DNA of 64,000 nucleotides, from positions 421,501 through 485,500 of the forward strand of contig WPIO01000170.1 in NCBI GenBank assembly GCA_009760855.2. Reading direction: 5' to 3'. The notes beneath the pieces were generated by a model that saw nothing but the letters and a program-made list of their open reading frames with translations, did no database searches and was not told the DNA's origin. The stretch is from Cristatella mucedo. Lineage: Eukaryota > Bryozoa > Phylactolaemata > Cristatellidae. Shown here piece after piece: positions 1 through 12,089 of this stretch (position 1 is the stretch's first letter; every line of letters begins with the position of its first letter). Position numbers and translations under genes: made by a program.

Positions 1-343
1 TACTCGTCTGATCTCTAATTTGCTCTTACTTTGCAACTCAAAATTGAAATCGAGACGCCTCCATGGGCCAACGGACGTGCGAAACGCACTGCTTTTTTTC
101 AGAGTGCGTAAAGCGCCAAGAAAATAACAATATCTCTTAGTGTGCCTGCACATTTGTCTTATTATTAAAAGTAGCATTACTAGTATTTTTTCATTCTTTA
201 TGGGCATCGCTGCAGGGTGAAGAGGTGCTCGTTGGCCAGTCTCCCTCCGAAGGCTTTAGTGCTGCTGAGCTGACCAAAGTGCATTGAAATCTGTAAGACT
301 TTGTTCGCATTCTGCCGACAGTCATACGATCGATTTCATAATT
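1..343. other. No recognised feature
   Basis: Only short frames are present. I see no gene, RNA or repeat motif I can name. Confidence 0.5.
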
Positions 344-440
344 AAGAACAATTATAAATGTGTTAAGCGCCCTCAGAGAACTTATTATCTTTCTAGGCAC
401 TTTGCATATGCTGTAAAAGAAGCACGATCAAATTATTATC
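344..440 (-). mobile_element. LINE-A 3' end fragment
   Basis: Holds the LINE-A terminal hairpin and flank in reverse (AAGCGCCCTCAGAGAACTT). It abuts a plus-strand LINE-A piece at about 440. Confidence 0.75.
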
Positions 441-772
441 GAACTCTCTCCCAATTTGCTTCATGACAACCCCAGACTTTACCAAATTTAAAAAGAAAAT
501 TAAAAACGCGTCTATTAATGACAGCATTTACTGGGTCCCTGTGATTCGTTTTTTATGTGCTTATGCGTGCTCACACTGTGCATGCTGCCACTAACCACAC
601 TTGCATGCCGACCCTGTGCATGTCACCAATAACCATGCTATTCATGTTGTTTATCAAGCATGATACCACTCACCGTTCGATCGTGTTTCCTTTGCAGCAA
701 ATTTAAAGCGCCTAGAAAGAGTATGAGTTCTCCAAGGGTGCTTTATCAAGTGTACTATTATTATTATTAGTT
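441..772 (+). mobile_element. LINE-A 3' fragment (C-terminus and 3' UTR)
   Basis: Starts in the degenerate codons for the WNSLP-region end of the LINE-A protein and continues through the 3' UTR block rich in TGCATG. It ends in the hairpin and (TTA)n at 755-770. Confidence 0.8.
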
Positions 773-1239
773 ACAGCATGCACAGCATTGACTAGCATAA
801 CACGGTTAAACGTTACGTTCACAGTGTCGACATGTAAAATATGGTTATTAGTACGATGCGCAGTGTCAGCACGCATAATGCACACAAAGGGCGAGTCGCA
901 AGAGCCCAGTAAATGTCAATAGGCATAATGCAGTGCATCTGATTGCACCATCGGCACACCCACCAGCTTGGCGGGCATGGAAAGAACGGCAACTTTGCAG
1001 ACACGCACCATGACCCGAGACAAGCATACAGGGAGACAAAGAGATAGACACGGGGGAGACAGATAGAGCCATGAGAGAGAGAGGGGAGTGAGGGGAGAGA
1101 GGGGAGAGATGGAGCAAGACAGCTAGAGTGAGCGAGTGAGAAAGAGAGAGTGGGTGAAAGTATGGAGCGAAGAATGAATGCCAAGAAGACGGAGGAAAGT
1201 GAAAGATGGAGGGAGAGTAAACAAATACATGACATTTTT
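773..1239. other. Purine-rich low-complexity stretch
   Basis: Contains a GA-rich run (about 1070-1165, GAGAGAGGGGAG type). A reverse-strand frame through it is compositional. Nothing else was recognised. Confidence 0.5.
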
Positions 1240-1346
1240 CTAGCCCCCTAAGAGAAATTAATTTGTATCCAGGTGCTTTACATAAGCCTTAGGGCTCGAG
1301 CCCACGACCTTAGTCAATAAAGGCGAGCACCTTACTCCTGATCCAG
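1240..1346 (-). mobile_element. SINE type S2 (tRNA head, LINE-A-like tail)
   Basis: Read on the minus strand: GTAAGGTGCTCGCC (A-box region), then AGGTCGTGGGCTCGAGCCC (B-box region), then AAAGCACCTGGATAC..TCTCTTAGGGG, which resembles the LINE-A 3' hairpin. Confidence 0.7.
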
Positions 1347-2460
1347 GAAGAACTGCATCAAGATGTGGATTCGTCTAGTTACTTGCACAGAGAGGAACGG
1401 CCCTACTTTGCTCCTTCCTCAGTTTCGTCTTAAAGCTTGCAGTAAAACGATTTCATTCACACATCCGCACCATGGTGCGCCAAGACGTCGCCGGCTCGCG
1501 ACCAGCTGGACGCGCCTTGGTGACTACTCGTCGAAAGTGAAGCGCCAGAAACGCTCGCAATATTGCTCGTTGCATGGCTAGCACTCCGTCGCTCCTATCC
1601 AACGAAAGTAGAATCCCGCATGGCATAGAATCATCGCACGTCCGGCTGAACTACGCGTCTCAGTTCTTACACGACTTCATTAGGGGTCTCCCGCCAACGA
1701 AGAGCAAATGGAACAGACGTCTGCGCTACGCCAAAGCTGGATCTGCATAAAAGAAAAAAAGATAAATATAAATATAAAAGAAAAACAGCCACGACAGCCG
1801 CTAGATCATTGCCACGCAAACGCGGGGATTGTTGACACTGTCATCAGGAAAGACGACGAGATAGATCCACCGGCCTCGAGAGTTGAAGCACCAGCTCCAG
1901 CACCGTTGACATTCAACATTCAAGACAAATTCGATTCAACGTCAAGCTACTACATTGGAGAAATACGCGTTTGGAAAGCGATCTGTGTGAGATCGTTCAG
2001 AAGCAAGAATAGACGAATAACCGACGACGTGAACATTGCTTCATTGTCAGCCAAATACAAAAAAGCAGAGGCGATCGAGCCCCGAAGTAAAGCAGCGTTA
2101 GTCTATTCGCTGCATCGTTTAAACTGAGAACAGCGAAGAAGGCGCGGCATTCACAAACGCCGACAAGACCGACGGAAAGAGGTTTCCAAATAAGCAACAA
2201 TGCCCCTTTTGTACGCTGTACCTAATTTGGCAATTAATGCGACCGCACGTACCGCGTGGCCTCCGTCTGTAACTCCTCAAAGCTTTCATGGATATTTAGC
2301 TAAAGTTTTTTACAGAACTTTCAAAGCCTGAGAGGCAACTTGAGTATTGCAAAAGTGAGCACAGTCATCTAGAAACTAAAAGACACGAGCGTCTTCAAAT
2401 GTAATGTGCGGCCCCTTGCACGATCATATTTTATAATTAGCTGGCCAAATCGGGCCAATT
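1347..2460. other. No recognised gene
   Basis: A 139-codon plus-strand frame (1708-2127) is Lys- and Ala-rich and has no recognisable domain or splice context, so I do not call it a gene. No repeat match was noticed. Confidence 0.4.
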
Positions 2461-2745
2461 GCTATGCTCTCGGTCGCTGACGGGAACGCCATTGCCCTCA
2501 TCCTGATGGATCTATCAACTTCGTTCGGCACTATTGATCGTGCTATTCCACTTGAATGCTTGAGAATAACCCCTGCAGGAGTACTTAAAAGATCTCAGAT
2601 AGTTGACCGTGTGCCGTCTTTGCTTGAGTAGTTTCAATGGCTTTCGGTTGAGCAATGGATGCAGAGAAACGTTCTTACGCTGACCCACAAGGCCCGCCAA
2701 GGCTTGGCTCATTCGAATGTAGCTGAACAGCTGCGTCAGTTTAAT
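2461..2745 (+). mobile_element. LINE-B fragment, internally deleted
   Basis: The first part reads ALILMDLSTSFGTIDRAIP, a decayed reverse-transcriptase LLDLSAAFDTxDH motif. From about 2630 it jumps to the C-terminal FxWLxVEQW..VLTLTHKARQGLAH block of LINE-B. It is cut after 2745, where a reversed LINE-A tail begins. Confidence 0.65.
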
Positions 2746-4175
2746 AATTATAATAATAATAACAATGCACTTGATAAGGTGCCCTCAGAGAACTCAATCT
2801 CTTTCTATGCGCTTTACGTTTGCTGCAAAAGGAAATGCAATTGGATGGTGAGTAATATCATGCTTGATAAACAACTTGAATAACATGGTGAAGGGTGACA
2901 TGCACAGGGTCAGCATGCAAACGCGGTTAGCGGCAGCATGCACAGTGTCAGCATGCATAAGCACATAAAGGACGAATCGCAGGGACCCACTAAATGCTGC
3001 CCTAAAAAGGTGTTCTCTTAAGCTCTTTTTAAATGTGGTCAGGGCAGGAGATGTTCTGACGAAGGTCGGGAGGGAGTTCCAGGCTTTGGGAGTATACGAA
3101 CTAAATGCACGGTCTCCAAAGGATTTGAGGTTTGTACGAGGTATTTCTAGACTGTTGGATTCCGAAAAGCGGGTGGTACGATGCTTGGCCTGATGGGGAA
3201 GTATATCCGAGAGATAGGCTAGAGCCAAAGAATGAAGTGACCTACAAGTGAGCGACAAAACCTTGAAGTCAATCCATTGCTTGACTGGTAGCCTGTGCAG
3301 GTCGGCGAGAAGTGGTGTGATGTGACAACGGTGAAGCTCACGACAGACAAGCCTAGCTGCAGAGTTTTGCACCAGCTGTAATCGCCTGATTGCACATGCT
3401 GGTAGGCCAGTAAGCAGTGAGTTGCAGAAGTTGAGACGGGATGACACGAATGCATGGACCAACTTGGACGTGGTATCCTTATCTAAACAAGCCCGAATTT
3501 TAGCAATGTTATGAAGCTGAAAATAGGCATATTTGACTGTGGAGCTAATATGGTCGTCTAACGAGAGGTCACTTTGGAATATGACACCTAGATTTCGAGC
3601 TGATTCGACAGGATATATGCTGGCAGAGCCAATTTTGAGAGTCAGCCTTTCCAATGTCTGAATCACACTGGGTTTGCCCATAACTAGTAAGTTAGTTTTA
3701 TCATCATTTAGTTTAAGAAACTTTGCTGCCATCCATGTGCGAATGTCATCAATACATGCAGCAAGTGAGTTGAGAGAATTTGAGGTGCTCGAAGGCTGGG
3801 AGGGATCAAAGCTATGGTAAAACTGGGTTCATCAGCACAGAAGTGAAAGCCTGGATTGTTCTTGGCAATCACTTCAGCAAGAGGGAGAGTATAAACCGTG
3901 AAACGAACCGGACCTGGCACGGAGACCTGAGGTACTCCATATTTCAGAGGTACCTCGGATGGTCTTTGTCCATTCGCATCAATACTCTAGATTCTCCCAC
4001 TGAGAGAGGACTTGATCAATTTTAGAGCAGTGCCAGCGATGCCCAGCCGAAATAAGAGGCGCTCAAGAAGGACTTGGCGATCGATAGCACCAAAAGCTGC
4101 CGACAGATTGACTAAAACAAGCAGAGAAACTCTAGCGATGTCTGCACTCCTAAGTAGGTCCAGGTAGGCTCAAAG
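2746..4175 (-). mobile_element. LINE-A copy with a 312-codon intact C-terminal frame
   Basis: From the 3' end (hairpin at about 2775-2815) up to the RT LSAAFGAIDRQVLLERL motif near 4070-4120. An open frame at 3732-2794 covers the RT thumb and the C-terminal domain (GKPSVIQTLERL, ARNLGVIFQSDLSLDD, RRLQLVQNSAARLVC, FGDRAFSSYTPKAWNSLP). Upstream the frame shifts, and the catalytic YADD is changed to CADE near 3835, so the copy is inactive. It is 5'-truncated at about 4175. Clade: CR1/L2-like, Jockey superfamily. Confidence 0.9.
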
Positions 4176-4880
4176 CCGATACCATAAGATAAGAAGTCCT
4201 TATTCATAAAGTAGATTTTTCTATTCGACAGCGATATTTGGTAAAGACGTCCAGCAGCGACAATAGCGCTTAATAACCTTTACGATTCTTATAGCACCTC
4301 CCTACGGCATGACCCTCGGTCGAGCTCCAGTCAAGTACCTGACCCAAAGCCTAGAGCTCAACTGAACTGCCTGGTACATGAATTAGGCCTTTAAGCCGTA
4401 TAACAGAAGCTTATAACAGAACCGGTTGCTATTCAGTATTATTCAGAAGCCGTGAATCATATATATGCAGTCGCAATCTAGCCGATTTAGCACAGAAGGC
4501 TACATAAATTGTAGTATCAGCCATAACCTAAAAATGACCAATAATTTTGCATATTATCAATGGTATGAACTGAGTCATTCATTATGACACATACGGGTCT
4601 GGACAGTTAATAATCCAGGATATAGGAATAATCTTGAGCCCGATTACTATCTTGGTCATGTTGGATACAAAATTATCACTGCTCCCTCTTTCTACTAAGG
4701 CTATCGGTCATTACGATGAAATAAGAAGTGTTGCACAACCGTCTCTTGCACATGTTTACTTCATTCTTGTCATCTCGTCAGGCCATTGAGAATTTTTCGC
4801 AAAAATTCTTCGAATAGATCGTAGCTGTCTTCTTTTCATCTTCCTCCCCCACACCCGTCGCAGCATTTGGCTAGGCTTCA
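4176..4880. other. No recognised feature
   Basis: AT-rich sequence between two LINE-A copies. The right end may already be decayed LINE-A endonuclease sequence. Confidence 0.4.
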
Positions 4881-7800
4881 ATGTTTCTTTGGACTCCTTG
4901 ACTTCCCTAGGAATTCCGTCACTTTCGGTGTACCGGCACTTCAATTGACTGGGGAACGGTCGACCCCTTAGCTTCAGCCTTAGCTAATAAGACACCTAAA
5001 ATAATCCAAACGCGAACGAATTTTGTTAGCGTACACAGCACTGTATTCCATTCAGTTGGACTTGATTTTGTCCGCACTAGAATTTCTTCGCGACCCTTCA
5101 TCCCCTTCCAACCCCTCATCATTGGTAAAATGCTACTACAAGACATTAAATGATATGCTTGGCACTTTTGCTCCTTTGAATAGGCTCACTGTGCGCCCTC
5201 GGCCGGAAGGCCTGTGCTTTATTGAAGACATTAAACTAGCTAGGTCTACTAAGCGAAAGCATGAGAAAGCATACCAAAGATTAGGACTGACTGTCCATCG
5301 ACCAGCGTACGAGGACTGCACTAGATCGTATCAAGCGATCGTGGCAACGGCATAGTCTAGCTTCTACATAATATATTGCTGAATCACTGGTCTGCACACC
5401 AAACATTCTATGTCTACCATCAACCTTCTGCTTAACCTCTCACAGGTTAGCAGCTTTCATAGCAATCTTCTTTGCTAACTAGCTGACCGCATCTCTAGCC
5501 TCTTTTTCAGCAAGATAGACAGGATTACAAAATCTATCTCTAACGCATTTCTTCTGGACTTTCAACTCTCAGATACAACCCCTCATGACTCGTCTTCCCG
5601 ATTCCGGAAAGTACCCCAATGTGCACATTCAAGGAGACTGCGAGTGACCTAATGCTGAAGCTTATCTCCCAATCAAAGAAGATTACTAGTCCTTTAGAAC
5701 CTAACCCCACTGTCCTCCTTCTACGATGCGTAGACCTCCTGCAGCGATGCATAACTCTTGCATCAATATGTCCTTAGCTTAACGTAATGTCCCTGCACCT
5801 TTCAAAAAGGCTGTTTCTTGACCATTAATTAAGAAAGCAACACTAGACTAATAGAAATTTAGCAACTTCCTCCCAGTCTTCCTTCTACAATTCTTTTCAA
5901 AGATACAAGAAAGATTAAGACTAGTAAAAGGTCAGTTTAGAACATGGAATCTCAGTTTTATGTAGATACAACAAGAGATATGCTGGCACAGCCAATTTTA
6001 TCGTTCGTTTTCCAATTTCTTAGTCACACTTGGTTTGCCCTTAACGAGTAAGTTGGTTTTCATCTTCATTCAATTTGAGAAATACGAGTTGAACTCTTAC
6101 AGTGAAAACTTAATCCTAGGAAGCAAGTTGTAGTCTTCTTTTAGAGCTAACCACTTCCCAGAGTCAGCAATGCTTGGGGTGTCGAACTACCTTTCCTGGA
6201 AATTTAGATCTAGATTCGGTATACCAAACTACCATAAACTACTACTACTATACCTAAATGTAGACCTAGGTAAAGTCTCTGTGTTTTTTCTCGATCTTTC
6301 GGCAGCGTTTGATACTATTGATCCCAAGTCGTTCTCGAGCGCCACTCGTCTCGATAGAGCATCAATGGCGCTGCGCAATAATTGTTATAGTCCTCTCTCA
6401 GTGGGAAACTCCAGAGTATTGATGGGAAGGTAAGAAGATCATCAGAGGAACCGCTGAAGCGCGGGCATCTCAGGGCTCTGTGCGCGGTCTGCTTCTTTTC
6501 ATAGCTTCTACTCTTCCTCTTGCCAATGCGATCGCCAAGCACAATCTTGGTTTTCACTTTTATGCAGATACTCCGGTTTACCTTTGCTTTGATCCCTCCC
6601 AGCACGCCAAATTCTCTCAAATCCCTTGCTTCACTTAGTGCAGACATCCAAACATGGATGGCGGAAGCCTTTCTCAAATTGAATGAAGATAAAAAACCAA
6701 CTTACTTGTTAACGGCAAACCAAGTGTGGCTCAAAACATTGGAAAATTCCCGCTCAAACTTGGCTCTACCAGCGTGTCTTCTGATGCCCTCCTATTGCAT
6801 CTACACGAATTGAAGACGCCCTGTTCGAAAGTAACATTTTGCTAGATTTGCTCAAACTTGGCTCTACCAGCGTTTATTTTTGCATCTCCGTCTGTAACTC
6901 CACAAAGTCATAAAGACCATGTGGGTGTTACGCAGGAGAGTTTTGTATAGCGCACTCACAGCCTAAGCGGCTTTCGGTACGCATTCGGTACCCAACAGAC
7001 TTCGTCTCACGCAACAAAGAGAAAGTGGGAAGCATAGCAGAGTCAGGAGAGCATTTGAGGTAGTGAGTAGCATGGAAGTAGCAGCTCAGGACCGCTGAAA
7101 AGGGTGTGCCATAGTCGGCAGTAGGAGAGTAGTTGTCTTTGCGTAAGAATTGTGGAAGCGAGTTCCACAGCCTAGGACATGCAGAGCTAAAGCTTCTGTC
7201 ACCAACTGTCTTTAAGCGGAGGAATGGGACAGCTAATTTATTGTCCACACAGGACCTGAGGGCGCGAGCAGGCTGAAACCGATGCAGCAGTTCAGCTAGG
7301 TACGAAGGAGCCAAGCCGTGGCGGGCATTATGGCTCAGCGTAAGAACTATGCTCTGTATCCTTTGCTCTACCGGCAGCCATCCTAGCTCTTTCAGCAAAG
7401 GAGACACTTGCTCGAACCGCTGGGACTTGAAGACTAGCCTTGCAGCCATATGCATAGTCCGCTGTGGTGGCATAACAGCTTTCTTTGGCAGCCCAGCCAA
7501 AAAGGAATCACAATAATCAAGCCGAGACAGAACTAAAGAGCTAGTTAAATTCTTTACAAGTCACTTTTGGAGGCAGCTCCTAATCTTGGATAGGGATCGG
7601 ATATGATGACTAGCTGTAGAGGCAATCTTCTGAATGAAGCTTTTGAAATTGAGGCCGCTGTCGAACACGACACCTAAATTTCGAGCACGTGGTGAAGGTC
7701 GCACAATAGAATTACCTATTAGAATAGCAAATCCTTTTAATTCAGCCACACGCTTAGGCTGTCCTATGAGCAGCAGTTCGGTTTTATCATCATTTAATTT

Positions 7801-8435
7801 CCGGAAGTTTTCCGACATCCAGGCGTGTCTTCTGTTGCCCTACTGTAGCATCTACACGAATTGAAGATGCCCTGTTCCAAAGTAACTTTTTGCTAGATTT
7901 ATATATCAGCTATGCAATCACGTCTGCCTTCTTTTAGCTGTATAAGATAGCTAAAATTCGGGCTTGCTTTTATAGGGATACTATATACAAATATAATATT
8001 TATGATATTTCTTAATTTTGATTTCTTAATTTTTTTTCCAAATATTTCTTCATCCATTTGCGATATCACTTCTCGACTTCTGCGGATCAGTGTTTGCTGC
8101 TCAACGCGCTTTCGCAATCAGGTGTCTACAGTTTGCTGAGCTCCCAATAACCCTCAGCTTGATGATATTTAAAAGCAGCTAAAAGGCACATGTTTATCAC
8201 AGCTTTTATGTGCTTCATTCTTTGTTTGCTTATTCGTGCTGACAATGTGCACACTGCCACTAACATGATGACACTGCGCTTTAACCTACAGCCATATAAT
8301 TTTTGTTAGAATTGCGCATGTTACCACTAGCCATTTAATAATGCTTCCTTTAGAAGATATTGAAAATGCATAGAAAGAGATTAAGCTCTCTAATGGTGCT
8401 AGAAATATTTACAGTTTCTATTAATAATTTCAGAG
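4881..8435 (+). mobile_element. LINE-A, longest copy, broken and interrupted by LINE-B
   Basis: In order: the endonuclease-RT linker (5023-5355: LNDMLGTFAPLNRLTVRPRPE, GLTVHRPAYEDC), RT start (about 5800-5900, decayed SNFLPVFLL), FFLDLSAAFDTIDP (6270-6325), NLGFHFYADTPVYLCFDPSQ (6540-6600, active site FYAD followed by T rather than D), and the thumb. A LINE-B sits at about 6874-7822. The LINE-A then resumes (AAAATTCGGGCTTGC near 7950) and loses part of its C-terminus. Its 3' UTR and terminal hairpin follow (8200-8435). Many stops and shifts; dead copy. The 5' boundary is approximate. Confidence 0.8.
6874..7822 (-). mobile_element. LINE-B copy nested in LINE-A
   Basis: On the minus strand it reads NFRKLNDDKTELLLIGQPK, ARNLGVVFDSGLNFKSFIQ (7818-7561), then QRFEQVSPLLKELGWLPVE, LTLSHNARHGLAPSYLAEL and CPRLWNSLPQFLRKDNYSP (7500-6928), and the LINE-B 3' UTR. 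It is 5'-truncated within the RT domain, with one frame break near 7510-7560. The host LINE-A continues on both sides. Confidence 0.88.
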
Positions 8436-10204
8436 ACTTCCGTTGGGATCAAGAAGAGCCAGAAAATTACTTAGCTGAGCACACGTCTGCTCGCAGACTT
8501 TAAAAGCCCACGACAAAGTTAAGTTACTGCAAATCTAAACAGGGAGTCCAATTAATTTGCTCATTATTCACATTGATTCAGTAAACTTAGCACGGTTATA
8601 ACCTCATAAAGTTGGTTGACCTGCGTAAATAAAAAGAGCACTGTTCGCCAATTGTACGTCTCGACGTCACAGACTAGACTTTGCTCGAAGAAACTTATGT
8701 CTTTTACCGGTTCTTCAATTGAATTAACCGGGGCAGAAATAGTGTTCAATTTGTTCGCATGTTTAGTTAAGGCTAGCTTACCGGACACCTTTAGGTTATC
8801 AGCGACCAGTGATATGCTATCCTACGAGAGTAAAAGATCTGTTTTATGAGCCATTTATCAGGTTAGCCTATTTCACCACGTGGAGCTTCAAAAATTCCCT
8901 GAACTTGCGCGACAATGGTCACCTAATCTTCCGTCGCGCCTTTTATATTAACTGATCCAAAACTATCGCAATCATTAGAACGCTTGATTTCATGCTTCTT
9001 GGTAATCTTGGCATTACTCCTATAATAATGACTTAAGTAGGCTAATATGTAGATTTTAATTCAATCTGTAATCCTAAATGCATTCTCAGTTGTATTATTT
9101 ATGCATTTGACAATTACGACTAAATCACAGCTTTTAGTTCGATTTTAGCAATATTTCCACTGCTGCTAACTGCTGTCTCAAATGTCGCATTTTCGTACCT
9201 AAAGCAATTGCACTCTCAATAAAACTACGCCATAATTTAACCAATAGTTTAGACTTTCTCAAGCTTTCGATTATTTCCTGCTTGGCTAGACATTTTTATC
9301 ATTCTGTAAAGTTTGGCCCGTAACACTGCTCTACAAGTCGCGAAGTTTGAATATAGGCTACTAATTAAATCTTCGAAGTTCGTCACGAGATTTTCCCAAA
9401 CAGTAGAACTTTCCTCGAACCGAATATGCCTCCTTTCCTTCCAGATCAGAATTTAAGCTTCTTTAGGATACTGATCAGTAAACCAAAAACAGTGCAAAAC
9501 GGTTGCTATTTGTCCAATGCTCACGTGACTACCGGCTTCTGCCACTAGATGCTACGAACGCGCTGAGGCGTATCCTAACAAAAGTACGTCCTTCTTCGCA
9601 GACACGGCGAACGTAACTAGTGCGAGTAATTGCAGACGCGCAATGGGTGCTAGAAATAGATAATAGTAATATAAAACAGATGCTAATGGAGCTAGCGTGA
9701 TAAAATAAAGCTAGCAGGTTGCGGTTGTCACACTGCCACGCGAACGTATGGTGCTTGTTGACGACAGTGATAAATATGGCAAACAAGTAATAACAATAAA
9801 ATGATTAACAAGTCCACTGAGTGCACTAGTGTTGTTCAATTTACTGTACGTAGATATATAGCCACGGAATGGTAGCGTATTCTCAGCACCAGCCATAACG
9901 TTAGACCGATCAGCCACCACTTCAGATGGACTACGATAGGTTAAAGCCATATATGTGACATAACAAGTCTGAATAATTAATATAGTAGGAAAACCTAAAC
10001 AATTCTAATAACGTCTTTAGCTGGCTCATTTGAGATTCCAGGGCTTCACATACTGACGTCCTGGTTTTCTTAGCCCCATGCGTTCACTCATCCTTTGCTG
10101 AATTGCTAGAAATGCTGGCATTTCTTCGTGAAATGTATTGTTCGTGGTGATTAATGCGGCGTAAACTTTTAAGTATGGGTTTTTCATGGTTTAAAACACG
10201 CCTG
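8436..10204. other. No recognised feature
   Basis: AT-rich non-coding sequence with only short frames. No gene, RNA or repeat match was recognised. Confidence 0.5.
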
Positions 10205-11235
10205 CTCTTGCGTCGAATGCTCTCAACTCCCTTGCTGCATGTACTTATCACATCAGCACATGGATAGCAACAAACTTTCTTTAATTTAATGGTTATAAAA
10301 ACCAACTTACTAGTTATGGGCGAACCAATTGTGATTCAGAAATTGAATAGGCTAACGCTCACTATCAGCTCTGCCAGCATATCTCCTATCAAATCTGCAT
10401 GAAATCTGTGTCCGGTTCCATAGTGACCTTTCATTAAAACAGCATATTAGCTCCACAGTTCTCAGCTACATAACATTGCTAAAATTCGGGCTTGCTGAGA
10501 CAGGGATGCTACATTTAAATTGGTCCATGCATTTGCAAAATCCCGTCTCGACTTCTTTAATTCACTGCTTGCAGGTCTACTGGCCTGTGCAATCAGACAT
10601 TTATAGTTGGCGCAAAATTCCGCAGCTAGGCTAGTCTGTCGTGAGCATCGTAGTTACTACATTACACCACTTCTCGCCGACTTGCACTGGCTCCCAGGTA
10701 AGTAAAGCATCGAATTAGAAGTGCTGTCACTCACTTTTAGGTCCCTTCATTCTCTGGCTCCAGCCTGCCTATGAGATCTGTTCTCCTACGAGGCTAACCG
10801 TCGTACCACCGGCTTTTCTGCATCTAATCGTTCACCTACATCTCGTATGAACCTCAAATCCAATGGAGACCGTGCCTTTAGTTCTTATGCTCCCAAAGCC
10901 TGGAACTAACTTCTAACTGGCATCACGGCATCCGCCTGTCTTGACCACATTTATAAAGAAGCTAAAATTCCATCTATTTATCACACCATTCAGTGGGTCC
11001 ATGTGATTCACCTTTTATGTCTAAATACGAGCTGACACTGTGTATACTACCACTAACCATATTTGCATGCTGACCCTGTGCATTTCACGTCTTACCACGT
11101 TATTCGTGTTGAAATTGTGCATGCTATCACTAACCATTCGATCTTGCTTCCTTTGCAGCAAATTTAAAGTGCCTAGATATTGATTAAGTTATATGAGGAC
11201 GCTGTGCTGTGCAAATGTATTATTAGTAGCACATT
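10205..11235 (+). mobile_element. LINE-A copy, 5'-truncated, decayed
   Basis: Starts in the RT domain (LNSLAACTYHISTWIATNFL-like), passes through the C-terminal block (decayed FGDRAFSSYAPKAWN near 10870-10910) and ends in the 3' UTR hairpin and TTA tail at about 11215-11232. Multiple stops. Confidence 0.8.
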
Positions 11236-11769
11236 TATATATTGTAGGTGTATTATTGTCCTTAACGTTCTAACTTAAATTAGGGTCAATCATGTGAGTA
11301 CAATGCGTATGCACAATTCTTTGGTTCGTCTTTGTCAAGATTATTGCACCTGAGTGTACTCACTTTAATATTATCAAACTTAAGCTTGAATTATGAAGAA
11401 GGCACCGGTGAGTGTGCAATCAAAGAACGTGCTTTTTCTATGGAGTTAAGTGGGTCAGAGACGGAGAAGAGAGAAGCCACCAGAGGTGCTTCCCAACCGT
11501 CATTCTTGGCCGGTGAACCGCTGCTGCTGCAGTTGCATCTCTTTATGCTGCCTCATTTCTAAGAATCCTGTAACTCTCTAAATTCCTAGCTACCTAATTC
11601 AGATGCCACTTTGGGTGAAATCTTCTGATTAGACTATTTGAGTGGCATAAAGTTGTTATCAAATGTCCCTAGGGCTGTCTCACTGAAATAACTTTGCTTG
11701 AAAGGTGTGATTCAGTCTTTTCAATGTATGATAATTATAATAAGTATGATAATGATGATAATAATATTA
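11236..11769. other. No recognised feature
   Basis: A 76-codon frame at 11332-11562 has no recognisable motif. An (ATA/ATG)n-like stretch leads into the SINE at 11770. Confidence 0.4.
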
Positions 11770-11950
11770 GTTTCCGGATCTTAGACAAGGGGTAAGGTTC
11801 GCTCTCATCATGAGACATGTCATGTGTCTGAGTCCTATAGCAAACAACAAACTATTGCGCCTGCGGCTCGCGGCCGCTGAGGCTCTTCTGCTGCTCTAGA
11901 ATAGTGGCTGTTAAATCAGCTGACCTTTACTTTATATTAAAGTCTTTGCT
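11770..11950 (+). mobile_element. SINE type S1, decayed head
   Basis: Shares the S1 3' module (CTGCTCTAGAATAGTGGCTG then TTAAATCAGCTGACC) with copies at about 50.9 and 58.1 kb. The tRNA-like head is decayed (GGGGTAAGGTTCGC, GTGTCTGAGTCC). Confidence 0.55.
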
Positions 11951-12089
11951 GGGTACCCTCAAAAATTCTCTATCTAGGCCAAATAAATGCGCTAAAAAGC
12001 ACGTCAATCGGTTGATGATGACAAGCAATGTTTTAGCATGTGTATGCTCACAAGATGTCATTAATAACTATTTCTAAACTCGATAAGTC

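Noticed and set aside
1708-2127. 139-codon plus-strand frame
   Set aside because: No domain, no splice context and biased composition. Not enough to call a gene.
6772-7900. 78-bp direct repeats taken as a giant target-site duplication around LINE-B
   Set aside because: A tandem duplication of about 98 bp already exists to the left of LINE-B (second start at 6850), so the repeats predate the insertion.
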